NCBI GenBank assembly: GCA_015039465.1
Contig: MU130082.1
Location: 19,809-46,097 of the forward strand
Source of the DNA: Phlegmacium glaucopus
Taxonomy: Eukaryota > Basidiomycota > Agaricomycetes > Agaricales > Cortinariaceae
DNA length: 26,289 nt
Direction of reading: 5' to 3'
The notes under the pieces are model-generated. The model searched no databases. It was not told where the DNA came from and saw only the letters and a program-made list of their open reading frames with translations. Positions 10,372-20,850 of the stretch are shown in pieces. Every line of letters begins with the position of its first letter. Within the stretch, counting starts at the first letter, position 1. A program made the position numbers and the translations under genes.

Positions 10372-10620
10372 GAACTCCCTCTGATCTTACCTACCTTAAC
10401 CCTTCCACCATACATCCGTCAAGACTAACCCTCCTTCCAACCCTGCTGAGAGCATCAGTGTATGCATCAGCCTCGGCAGTGTTCTTGCTGTTCCTTGGCC
10501 GCCTGTGTCTTCATCCGAACCTGAATCCATGGCGTCTGCGCAGTCACGCATCCGAAGAGCCCAACTAGAAGGGTTTAACGCGTTCTTCCAACATTGATTA
10601 TGTATCGGGTATATCAGACG

Positions 10621-10895
10621 GAAGGTTACCGCCTTTGACGACGTCGAGCCCATTAGAACGATGGCAGCAATCTTCGCCTGTTCAGCTAGCAACTGGGTTC
10701 CCCGGAAATTCAATCCGGTCACCAACCGCGTTGTATCCACCAGCATACATGGCCTATTCTACAAACCCAGCTAACGCTTATTCTTATCATATTCCTACTC
10801 CAGATCCTGCCTCATCCATAATTCAACCAAGCCAGTCGGCATTGTATGATAAACTTGCTCGTCATGGTACATCAGTATATCCAACTTATAATTGA
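10621..10895 (+). pseudogene. Duplicated tail fragment of the PHD-finger gene
   Basis: The first 138 bp match 8084-8221 at 136 of 138 positions and keep the same frame. Beyond the match the copy continues with ANAYSYHIPTPDPASSIIQP and ends VYPTYN, then a stop at 10893-10895. The gene at 5648-8830 instead leaves the match into YTYLQ and splices onward. So this fragment preserves a different continuation of the Pro/Ser tail. Upstream of 10621 there is no zinc finger or kinase-like sequence. Bases 10390-10600 are open in several frames on both strands with no recognisable content. I call it a gene fragment, probably not expressed as protein. Confidence 0.55.
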
Positions 10896-12254
10896 ACTGC
10901 TTTCCCATCCAAGGAGGAATGCATTGTTTTGGGGATAATGCTGGATATGTCAGCTAGGAGCGTGCAAACTTGGTGACCATATTTAATCCCTAACGTTGTA
11001 TGGCTTTTACTACTGATGGTGTCAAACTTTGGTCAAACTAGGTTCCAAAACAGGAGACAGTCCATGCGACAGACGAATCGCCAGTCATCGACTGTGGGCT
11101 CCAGTTCTATCACCATTTTACGATGACGAGTACCAGCGGTAGCAGTTAATCTGGCGTTCATATATTAGATAGCATAGATCATAGTATGTGTCACGCTACA
11201 TTAGTCCGGCAACTCGAATTTGTAGTGACAATTTCAAAAGACTACAATGCCCTCTTGCGTGACCTACTTATGCCGCTGTGTGGACATCATTGTTACCAAG
11301 CTGCAGCCTTATACAGCTCGGAAGTGAATGTTACACATACGTTGGTCATAACGCCCCTTCAAATGGGCGCCAATGCCTGGAGGTGATTGAAGGGGACACC
11401 GGATATCGGGAAGCAAATCAACAGGGATTTACCCACTCGATGGGTTTGTGGCGTAGCTTCTCTTTGACTAATAGTGCTGAAGGGGATATGTGGGTAAGAG
11501 TACATTTATTAGAGAGAGCTTTCCACTGGGAAGATTCGTTGGCTTCGACAACACGTGTATAGGTATTTGATGAATGGACGGCGTGTTAACCATAAGGCTA
11601 TGCAAAATATCATCTAGGTAGATAAAAACACGCTTTTTACACTCATCTTCATTGTATCTCTTCATTCCCCCTCGACGACAAAGGATCAAAGTTGTCGTGT
11701 CAATATGACAATTCTAACCCTAACCCTAATGATGCAATGGCAAGCAATGGCAACAAAACACAATAGGCTGTGTTGGGTCTCAAGGGAACAATAAAACCCA
11801 TTGTCCAGTGGCCTCTCAGAGGAGAAAACAAGGACGAAACGGAAGAAAAACAAAAAAGGCCACTTTGGTATGTCACACAACCGGCTAGACGACGCCATCT
11901 CTGATAAGTTTTGATAGGTGATACCCGGTATCCTATACGCATCGATATCCGACCTCTCTTTCCGTTCCACGACTACAGCCTAGACCTAAGACACGTAGAA
12001 AACCAGGAACTGGCCCTGAGTCGACACAGGTTCGCTTGAAACAGGTTCGTAGTGACAAACGTGTTGGCAGGCAACAGACACTCTGGAACTTCATTGACGT
12101 TTCAAATTCTCAACCTTCACAGCCATTGCGATACCAATCCATCCGTCCATTCACCAGTCTTTAACTCGTCCTCATTCATCTCACTCCAATCCAAAGTAGC
12201 CCCGGTGACACAAAGGAACAATCTCAATCAGCACGCGTTCTTTCAAAGGAAAGG
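10896..12254. other. Spacer and 5' leader of the coiled-coil gene
   Basis: No gene is supported. Open frames at 11186-11562 (+) and 11468-11970 (-) are under 100 codons and resemble nothing. A short telomere-like motif lies at 11714-11729. The last 200 bases are C/T/A-rich, as expected for the promoter and 5' leader of the gene starting at 12255. Confidence 0.4.
11714..11729. repeat. Short interstitial telomere-like repeat
   Basis: The sequence CTAACCCTAACCCTAA holds about 2.5 units of the CCCTAA repeat, the typical fungal telomere unit. It is too short to mark a telomere. Confidence 0.5.
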
Positions 12255-15200
12255 ATGCTTTTGAAACCGAGTACGTTGGGTCTTTTATGTTTTTTTTTGC
12301 TCTTGGTGTAACCTCATCGCACTAGCTGGCGAAAAAGCTTATTATGACGACAGTGGTGGTGGGGGTTATGGCCAAATCGAGTTGAGTTTCCATTGTTTTC
12401 ATTCTCAACTTGAAAGAAAAAGACTGAATTTTTTGTCGACAAAAGACCTGGATCTCCTGATACTTTTTTCTTCGTCCAACCTCCGTCTCCGCCACCGGCT
12501 GAATATTCTACTCAAGTTCCATCTCCAGCACAAGTTTATGCTCAATCTTATAGCCAAACTCATAACAGTCAATTCCACGATGAAGACCTTGAACATGATC
12601 GACAACCGTTGACTTCAGATTCAACACATACACCTCCATCTCCCATTGCGTTGGAGAAGAGATCATCCGCTCATAGAAGGTCCATTCAAAGACCTTCGCA
12701 GATGAGTAATCATACTCCGCCCATGTTTAAACGTACTTCCAATTCGCGGACCACCACCACCGATACTGACCCCATCACCACCTCTGGCCACTCTAACAAC
12801 ATCATCAAAGATGACCATACTCATACCACTAACAAACAACGTACACGATCTCTAAGCACCTTTTCTCAAAAAACCTTGATCCATCTGCTCCAAACCAAAG
12901 AAGAAGAAACGAAGCGATCTAAGAAGATGTTGAAGAATGCTTTGGTGCAGCTTGAGATAGAGGTTGGGAGAGGAGATGTCTTGGAGGGGAGAGTCAAGGA
13001 GTTGGAAGCGAGTGTTGAAAGAGAGAAGATTGAGAGCATTGAGAGGGAGAGGGGTGGGACGAAGGCATTGAAAGGGGTGTTGGATGAACAGAGAGGGAGG
13101 GCAGGGGGAGGGCAGGAAGTGGAAGGGTTGAAATTGAAGTTGAGTAATACGGAGAAAGAGCTGTAAGTGCTTTCTCGATGACCCCATTTCTTTCGTCGCT
13201 CATCCATCGTTCCTATAGAGAACGTATCAAAGAAGAATACCGAGCGCTCCAAATCGAAAGAGATGAATCCGATCGTGCGCTTGTCAGAGCACGGACGTTA
13301 GCTAGAGAGATGAAGGAGAAGGCTATTTTGATACAAGCTCGTGAACAAGGGAGGCAAGAAGGGTTCGAAGAAGGGTTGAGGCAGGGTAGACTCAGGGGAC
13401 AGAGTAATGAAGAATCGAGTGGTGATGAAGCTTCCGGTTCTGGTAATGCTGGTGGTGGTGAGAGGGCGAGGACTAGGAGAACTCGGGAACGATCTACCAA
13501 CAAGTCCTCTTCACGACGCCACCGTTCGAATACCAACCCTAGTCAACCTTCAATTGACGCGGAAGCGTCTATAGCTGCTATTCGGGCTAATGCTGAACGT
13601 GAAAATTTACGTATTCAGTTGCAGTTGAAGGCTGTGGAGAGGGAACTTGATATGGAGAGATCGAAGATGAGCGATGTGGTTAGGGAGAAGGGGCACTTGG
13701 AAAGAGCGGTTAGGGAGGAGAGGGAGAAGAGATTGGAAAAAGAGAGGGAGAGGGAGGCGAGAGAGAGAGAGAGGGAGGCGAAGGAGAGGGAGAGGGAGAG
13801 AATGGAGAAGGAGCAGGAGAGGGCGGAGAGGGAGAAGGAGAGGGCGGAAAGAGAAAGGGAGAGGGAGAGAGAATTGAGAGAGACAATGAAGAGACAAGTT
13901 GACCAGGAACGAGAGAGATTGGAGCGAGAGAAGGAACAACTTATGAAAGAGAAGCAAGACGTTGAAAGGAAATTGGCAGAGGCCGAGGAAATCAGGATTA
14001 AAGAAAAGGAAAAGCTTGAGAAACAGCTCAAGAAAGAAAAAGACAAAGCCGCTGCCAGGGCTGCTGCAGCTCCTCCTCCAGCTCAACCTATCCCTTATCT
14101 CGCTATGGCTCCTCCTCCTCCTCCTCCAATCATGCCTTCAAGAGGTCCCTCCACAGGCACTCGCGTCCCTAGACCCCCATCCTCAGGTTCTCATCGACGC
14201 CCTCAAACTAGACCTTCTTCAATGGATTCATATACTTCACGAGCTTCTACAATTGCTTTCGATATGCTTCAATTGCCTACTGGTGAACGCAGTGGTGATT
14301 TGAGCGTTATACTGGAAGATGTTAGTCCTTCCGCCTCGAATTCTGTGTCGGGTTCTGCTGCTGCTGCCACGGCGGCGGCACCAGCACCACCGAGTTGGTT
14401 CACGAATCCACCTATTGATTATGGAAAAATACAGAATGATGGCGGCATAAACAGAAGCGGTAGTGTAAGTCGTCAATCTCTCCATTTTTTGAACACGTAT
14501 TTCTTACTTCTTCCCTTAGCCTTGGTCACGAGAACCAACCAACAACCACAACGGCGGCGGTTCTCACCCACTATTCAACCAACACCTCGATCGTAATCAC
14601 CTTGCGCCTTCTCATAATATTGATAGGTCAAGTACGAGGTCAAGTACAGGTTCTTATGAATTTGTCATCGTACCTCCTGTAAGTATTTTTTTGTTCTCCT
14701 CCTTCTCCCACAATGCATCGCTAATCCCATTCATCCCCACTAGTCCCGTCCTGAATCCGTCGTAGGAGGCGCCGATCCAGAGGCCTTTAACAACCACAAC
14801 ACTCATAGCCACCACAACGCTGAAGATCCCACGTTCCTCAGTCCAAATCACCGTCCAACTCCACTTCCTCGACCTGATTCACCATCTGCTAAACCTATCC
14901 CACCTAGATACTCTACTACACCTCAATATAATACCTCAGGAATAACAACTCAACCGAATAGTCCTATTATGGGTGGAGGAGTCTTTCCAGCCGGGTTCAT
15001 AGCACAGAGTATAACAGATTCGAGAGGGAGATCTACACCTCTTCTTGGAGGAGGGATGAGTGGGACAACGGGATTCATACCGCCTCTTCCAGGAAGGTCT
15101 GGTACACCTAATAACCAATGGCATAATCCAGTTATCCCACCACGGTCTGCTTCACCTGCTTCGATACCGATATATGGGAACCCTATAACACTTCAAAGGG

Positions 15201-16234
15201 ATAAGAAACGAGATCAAGAAGACGATCTCCCAGCAACGACTGCACAGCCACCACCAGCACGACCGCAATCACCGGAAGAGTGGGGTGGAACGTTGGCGGG
15301 TTTACATCCTCCTATATTCCCGAGCAATAGTCCTCATACACCGTTTACACATCCACCACCACCGACATCGTGGGCAGCGGTGAAATCTCCTCCTGATTAT
15401 TCGCCTGTTTCGAGCACTCGACCTGTTATTCCTGGACAATCATCGAATTTAGGTGGCGGTGGTGGTGGTGGGAGTGCGTGGGGTACACCTAGTCAACGTG
15501 CTGGCGGTTTTGGTTTTGGTTCTGGTATGACACCTGGACCTAGAAACCAAGATCTAGCTCCCGTTATTCCTGGTCAAACGAATAGTGGGGGTTATCGTCC
15601 TGGTATGACTCCCGGACCTAGAAACCAAGATTTAGCTCCCGTTATTCCTACACCTGGCTATCGTCCTGGTATGACCCCCGGACCTAGAAATCAAGATCTA
15701 GCTCCCGTTATTCCTACACCTGGCTATCGTCCTGGTATGACTCCCGGACCTAGAAATCAAGATTTACTTCCCGTCCTTCCTGGTCAGACGAGTAGTGGGG
15801 GTGGTTGGGGAACACCTAGTCATCGTGGTGGCAATTTCGGTCCTGGTATTATGACACCCGGACAGAGAAATCAAGATCTAGCTCCCGTTATCCCTGGTCA
15901 AAATGGTTGGGGTACACCAAGTCATCATGCTACCAGCAGTTTCGGCGCTAGCGGTTCGGGTATGACACCTGGAGCTAGGAATCAAGAATTACCCAACCAA
16001 TCCGGTTTCTCGATCTATGCTCCCGCTAACGGTGCACGTACTTCTTCTCCTTATCGTAATGAAGAAGAGGATGCTGAAGATGGGGATAGGGAAGACGATC
16101 CGATTACGGCTCTAAATACGAAGTTGAATGCTATTAATGTGAGTTTGGGTGTTGCTCCGAATGTTGCTCCGACTGTGGTTCCGACTGTGGGTATGGGTGG
16201 GAAGAAGAGTAAGAAGGGAGGGAAGAAGCGATGA
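12255..16234 (+). CDS. Large coiled-coil protein with Gly/Pro repeat tail
   Basis: Six exons (12255-12270, 12326-12380, 12446-13162, 13219-14464, 14520-14678, 14744-16234) join in phase to 1227 aa. The first exon encodes only MLLKP plus one base; it was chosen because it is the only upstream ATG exon that fits the phase. Visible layout: a disordered Gly/Pro/Ser N-terminus; a coiled coil at about 166-325; an Arg/Ser-rich linker; a very charged Glu/Arg/Lys coiled coil at about 375-545 with long runs of ER and EK; a Pro/Ala/Ser region; six imperfect repeats built on GMTPGPRNQDLAPVIP at about 992-1147; an acidic patch; and a basic end, KKSKKGGKKR. No signal peptide or membrane span. It may be a scaffold or cytoskeletal adaptor, but no family is recognised. 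Its 3' part is duplicated at 22706 as a ruined copy. Confidence 0.8.
15527..15990 (+). repeat. Tandem repeat within the coiled-coil gene
   Basis: Six imperfect units start with ATGAC(A/T/C)CC(C/T)GGA. The central ones are 66 nt long and nearly identical; they encode GMTPGPRNQDLAPVIP followed by TPGYRP. Later units diverge into GGWGTPSH variants. Confidence 0.9.
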
Positions 16235-16736
16235 TGGGAGGTTTTTTTTTGGAGTGGGAGTGGGAAGAAGAAAGAAAAAGTGGCATTCCATTTCGCGATA
16301 TACCCACCTGGCATGTTTTCCGACACAGACGGATGTTCTTTTTGTTTCCTTTTCGTGTTTTTTTTGTTTTTGTTCTTTGCTTTGGTTTTATTGCTTGCTC
16401 TTCATCTATTTCGGTTTCGAATCTGTGTTTTTGGGTCTTGTATATATATATCATGATCGATATTTCTCTATTTCCAACTTGCATTACGATATATAACTTA
16501 TACCCCCTTCGTTGTTGTTGCTCTTGTACCTGCGTTTTTCTCTTTGGATACTGGGTTTTTATTGAAACTGTTTGCGTGGATAGGCATAGAGAAAACGTGT
16601 GAACAGTCAAACATCAGGAAATAAAGATAAGGCTTGTGTATAAGCACAGGAACTGGTCTGAGACAGGAAACTGATAGAAAGAGGACGTGTGAGCGAGCAT
16701 TTAATGGGGTCGTGAACGGGTAGAATTATCAGATCA
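16235..16736. other. 3' flank shared by two convergent genes
   Basis: This is a T-rich 3' UTR-like sequence, with a possible AATAAA polyadenylation signal near 16620, between the coiled-coil stop and the end of the minus-strand pseudogene. Its right part (from about 16446) reappears at about 24026-24300. Confidence 0.5.
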
Positions 16737-17538
16737 CTATGTAGCCAAACCTCTTAAGCCGAAAAGCTGAAAAGCACAGGCGGGTGGGACTGTCGGGTAG
16801 AGAAGACTTGGAGTGCAGACTTGCTGGTAGCCTCTGATGGAGTTGCCCACAGACTGGTCCAACTTGTCTTTGTCAGTTTGCACATCGGTTCTGCGAGTAG
16901 GAATCAAGTCAATCATAGCAAAGGCAAAAAGACTTTCACAAAATAAGATGTAAGCTTGAGAATACGTTGATGGAGACCCATGCTAGAAGCTTACATCGAT
17001 TGCGGCTTCGAGATCCCTGAGGCTAACCAGAATGAGCCCAGTAACGCCAAACTGACTGAAGATTGAATGTCTGTCCAAGATGGTGGACTGTAACGCCTGC
17101 TGGTTAAACACGAACTATGTCCAACCAAAGAGGGGTAAGTTAGAAATGCAAAATATATCATGGATTTGTGCTCACATTCCCCAAAGCCTTGACAATCGGT
17201 GGGGCCATATCGTCGGTGAAAGGAGGGGCAGTTTCCATTGCGGTGACATTGCCGGCGAGATCGTTGACGATCGTTTGAATATTGCTGGTCAGCGTCTGCT
17301 CAGGTAATCTAGTTAATATCCTACCATTTGTAGCAGGGGATTCAACTTACCTGACCAAAGGTGACAACCTGAGCAGAAGTTGTAAAGGTGGTGAGCAAGT
17401 GAGAGCGCTCGATTGGCTTTCTTAGAGAGTCGCGGAGATGTTGATATTGTCGACGACTTGCTTGGGAGTTACAGCAGCAAGTGTGCCTTGGGTCATCAAA
17501 ATAGCAGAGGAAACAGAAGCGATAGTAGAGAACAACAT
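16737..17538 (-). pseudogene. Broken HsbA/UVI-1-like secreted protein gene (left copy)
   Basis: The minus-strand exons correspond to those of the intact copy at 24328-25084. Exon 1 (17538-17351) begins MLFSTIASVSSAILMTQGTL, a secretion signal, then VTPKQVVDNINI. It hits an in-frame TAA at 17424-17422 after deletions in this region. Exon 2 (17295-17176) is intact and reads TLTSNIQTIVNDLAGNVTAM, 40 codons. Exon 3 (17114-16995) holds RHSIFSQFGVTG. Exon 4 (from 16932) has one extra T in a T run (five against four in the other copy), so the conserved DLIPTRRTDVQTDKDKLDQ is out of frame; the normal stop is also lost. Two independent lesions make it a pseudogene. A TATA-like box is kept upstream, near 17630. 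Confidence 0.85.
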
Positions 17539-17689
17539 GATATTAGCGTGGTAGCTGAAATTCAGTGAAGTGAGTTTTGAGAAGTAAGCTCAAGTACCCA
17601 CCAACTGAGGACTGTCGGTGGAGAACTGGGGGTTTTATACCTGTTTCCAGATCTGAGATTTGAGGGTAGAACTTGAAAATGCTTCAGAC

Positions 17690-18453
17690 TGGCGTTCCTC
17701 GTTTCGTGAGTACAGAGCAAGAACTTAGAAGAATGTCCTGTCATAGATCCCAAAACCCAAACTCAAATTGGACATGTTTTCACGAGCCTCGCTGAAGATC
17801 GGCATCATAAGGAGCACTGCCAGAGCATTCAGTTGCAAAGACGCAACCCCATCTTTACGAGTTGTTTCAAGATATTTGTCACTGCTGGTATACATTGCTT
17901 TAGTTGGAGCAACATTCCTTGGTCAAGGAAAGCTTCCAACATTGTATTCCCATGGTCCCATGGTTAAAACAAGGTTTAAACTATTTGGGAACACACCTTT
18001 CAACCGAAAACCTGGAACTTACATGGCTCATCTTACTAGTAGTACTGTGGGCCAAATTTTGTTATCACTGTCGCAATGGCCGCATACCTAATGCCGGTGC
18101 AAGAACTCAAATTCGAATCAAACTCCAAATTAAAACTCTTCCATATCCCATAATCCATACCTTTTTAGCGGACGATAGGTCCATAACCCATAAGTGGACA
18201 GGTTCTGTCACCGTTCTGCCATAATTTTGGATGAGTCGATCACACATCATGCATGATGCATGATGTAGCGAGTATGAGCCGAAACAGCAATCTCCCTGTC
18301 ACGTGACTAAATGCGGGACAAAAAGAAAGTTCAAACTTGAAGGTATACTACTTTCACGCCGGGATAATTACGCGTTTGCCATGATGAGAGAAGAAGCTGA
18401 ATGTGCTGTGAGGAAATAAAAATCACAACTCGTAGCTGGAATTATGATTTGTC
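17690..18453. other. Spacer left of the TIR element
   Basis: A 107-codon plus-strand frame at 17768-18091 has no recognisable content and is not called. Near 18135-18150 the 15-mer CCCATAATCCATACC also occurs near 25965, within the putative pogo-like end; this may be a relic of the same element. A 23-bp palindrome lies at 18244-18266. Confidence 0.35.
18244..18266. repeat. Perfect 11-bp inverted repeat, 1-nt centre
   Basis: ACATCATGCAT and ATGCATGATGT are exact complements around a single central G. This could be a dimeric protein-binding site or a chance simple-sequence palindrome. Confidence 0.7.
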
Positions 18454-18455
18454 TA

Positions 18456-19453
18456 CAGTTGCGGACAACTAAAATCAACAAATTGGATATCTCAGGAACC
18501 AGAATTTTTGGTGAAAATCTGATGACGGATCTGAAACCGGACAGGCAAAAGGAGCTCAAAAACGATGTTTTCATTTTATTCCCACGTGTTTTTTGTCGCG
18601 CCAAATTTTTGAGCAATTTTTTAGCATCTATATATAGCTATATATGGGTTCGGCAACCCCGGCAACCGGCCCATCGAGACATCGATGGGCCATCATGGCC
18701 GTCTGGTTGATCCCTCGGTGCTACTTTTGCTGGCGCACAGCCCATGCGGCGGCAGCGCCTGTCAAACCCTTATGGTAAGCACTCATAAACCGCCATAATT
18801 GGTTAAATTTGGTTTATGAAACACTACCTCTTTCGGCACTTTTCCTCAGTAATTGTATCATACATTTAGAGTGAATAGTACATACCATTTCAATAGAATT
18901 TTGCTCACATTGAAACTTTGGAACAAAAAATTGAAAAATACAGTGGTGCCTCGAGAACAAATGAAAGTTTTGGGCTGATTTTTGAAGTCATCTTGTTGAC
19001 TGAGCAGACGAGCCATGCAGCAATTGGTATTCTCAATAGGGCATACTGGTGAGCATTTAACATGGCCTTGGGAAAATGATGCTAACGGTAGAATGGTGCT
19101 CGAAGAGGATTTATTTGGTTTTTAAAGGATAACCTCTAGGTTTGAGTGGCATAGTAGGATTTTTTTTGGGTGAGGAGGATATAGATTATCTTGATATTTT
19201 TGGTGCAGTCGGACAGTACTTATCAAGAGCTATCCAAAAATGACTTTTTCAAGATTTTATCGAATTCTTTTCGCTGCGCCAAAAAATTGGACCCCTTTTT
19301 TTGATAAATCTTCACTTTTGGGAAATCGGCTTCAACCAATCGAAAGATCTGCTCAATTCCTGCCTATTCCAACGGTTTTCGGACTTTGAAAAAATCCCTA
19401 CCGGTCCCAATAAATCGGTCTATAAATTTGTTGACTTTAGTTGTCCGCAACTG
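18456..19453. mobile_element. 998-bp TA-flanked TIR element (Tc1/mariner-type ends)
   Basis: The left end CAGTTGCGGACAACTAAAAT is complementary to the right end, which finishes AGTTGTCCGCAACTG; the match continues inward to about 30 bp with few mismatches. TA precedes the element (18454-18455) and follows it (19454-19455), the target duplication of Tc1/mariner elements. No frame above about 90 codons is present inside, so it is non-autonomous. An internal hairpin (GGCCCATCG pairing with CGATGGGCC, 18668-18691) is visible. Its right edge is 50 bp from the left TSD of the Harbinger element. Confidence 0.8.
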
Positions 19454-19661
19454 TACCTAATTAGATAAAAAACCCTGCAGGGTTCGAAATTCACTTTTAG
19501 GCTAAGAGCCTGTTCAGTAAAAATTATTCCTAGATTATTTTGAGATTACTTCGCTAGATTATTGTGACAATCTATGTGACTTGATTAGTTTCGCACTCTC
19601 ACATTTGCGTCTACTGCTTTTTACCTCACCATAAACCTGTTCTGGTTGCACCATCTTAGTC

Positions 19662-20830
19662 ATGACAGCTCAAGCTTCGTGGGCTGATCGCGATGTGACT
19701 GCTCTGCTTAATTTTCTGCTTTCGAAAAAGGCCACAGCCGGTGATGGACTGTCTTTCAAGGCCGTGGTTTGGAATGAGGCAGCAACTGTAGCCAACCTTG
19801 TTACTGGGCTCAGAGGAGCACAGAAGACTGCTTCTAGCTGCAAGAATAAATTTGCAAAGGTATTCTTATATCTATTTATCATTTTTTTTGTCTCGAAAAC
19901 AGGTTTTAGTTAAAGGAGGTCTTTCTTATTGTTGCAGCTATCAAGGGCCAGTCAGGCTTCAAGTGGGATGATGAAAGAGGGGCAGATATTGGGCCTGAGA
20001 GTGAGGCTGTCTGGGAGGCTTATGAAAAGGTGCATTGTATTTCATTTGCAAGTTTTCGAAGCTTACAGCTTTCTTTTTGTTTCAACAGAAGCATAAAGGG
20101 GCAGCACCTTTTCGTAACAAGGGATGGCCGTGGTACGACCAAATGCTGCCTCTTATGCCAACTGCGCCTCGAGGCGCAAATGTCTATCAACCATCATCTG
20201 TGCCGCAGACTCTAGTACACGGTTCAGTACCCGAAGAATCTCAGGAAATGGAGTCACAGCCTATTTCGAATTGGGTAAAATGTCAAGCTTCATTTTTTTC
20301 ATATTTTGTTAATCCTCATTTACTAGTCTCCTTCTCCACCACCTGAAGATAGGATGGCATCAACTGATGAGGAACGAAGCCAGAAAACTCCCAAAACACC
20401 TCCCAAAACACCTGCTGCCACAATAGGAGCCAAACGTCGACAATCAGCTCTTGGTGAAAGTAGCTCATCTACAATCAAACGCCAGCGTTCATCAGGCGCC
20501 TCTGCACTTCAGGGGATGCGAGAAGGTCTGGATGAATTCACAGATGTTTTTTGTGAGGTTATGACAGGCAAAAGATCGGGTCTGGAAGCAACTCCTATTC
20601 GGAAGTCCAATGCTATGCGGCGTGCTCAAGAGCTGGAGACTGATATCAGTGACCAATGGCTTGTTGGTCTTATAGATATGTTCCAGGCTGATGTAGCTGT
20701 AGCTGACACATATATGTCCCTCTCTCGTGAGACGGTTAGGAAAAAATGGGTTAGTGTTCGTGTTAAAAAAATTCAAGAGGAGGAAGATGACTTGGAAAAA
20801 GATGGCGACGAGTTTGATAATATTTACTAG
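19662..20830 (+). CDS. Harbinger Myb/SANT-like DNA-binding protein
   Basis: Four exons (19662-19859, 19910-20029, 20089-20274, 20327-20830) join in phase 0 to 335 aa. The N-terminal 110 or so residues match the Myb/SANT-like domain (Myb_DNA-bind_3 type): SWADRDVTALLNFLLSKKAT, the helix ending SCKNKFAK, then LKEVFLIVAAIKGQSGFKWD, EAVWEAYEK, and FRNKGWPWYDQMLPLMP. The middle is Ser/Pro/Thr-rich with KTPKTPPKTP and a basic KRRQ/KRQR patch (probable nuclear signal). The C-terminus is charged. In known PIF/Harbinger elements this partner binds the ends and brings the transposase into the nucleus. No lesion is visible. Confidence 0.9.
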
Positions 20831-20850
20831 TATATTTGTATTATCTAGTT

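Larger units (their letters stand above)
13437..17683. repeat. Left copy of a segmental duplication
   Basis: This block matches 22706-25218 in the same orientation. Similarity begins at GTTCTGGTAATGCTGG inside exon 4 of the coiled-coil gene and ends at ACTTGAAAATGCT, upstream of the HsbA-like pseudogene. The other copy lacks about 1.3 kb (roughly 15101-16445 here) and about 180 bp near 14826-15008. Confidence 0.9.

Noticed and set aside
11186..11562. Overlapping plus-strand frames of 66 and 94 codons
   Set aside because: No recognisable motif, no splice partners and no promoter; not supported as a gene.
13607..14086. Long minus-strand frames rich in Ser, Leu and Phe (159 and 143 codons)
   Set aside because: They are the antisense of the GA-rich coiled-coil exon; low-complexity purine tracts keep the opposite strand open by chance.
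16134..16610. 158-codon minus-strand frame and overlapping plus-strand frames at the 3' end of the coiled-coil gene
   Set aside because: They are shadows of the Lys/Gly-rich C-terminus and of T-rich 3' UTR; no start context or family content.
17768..18091. 107-codon plus-strand frame
   Set aside because: No family content. It begins shortly beyond the duplication boundary, and nothing supports expression.
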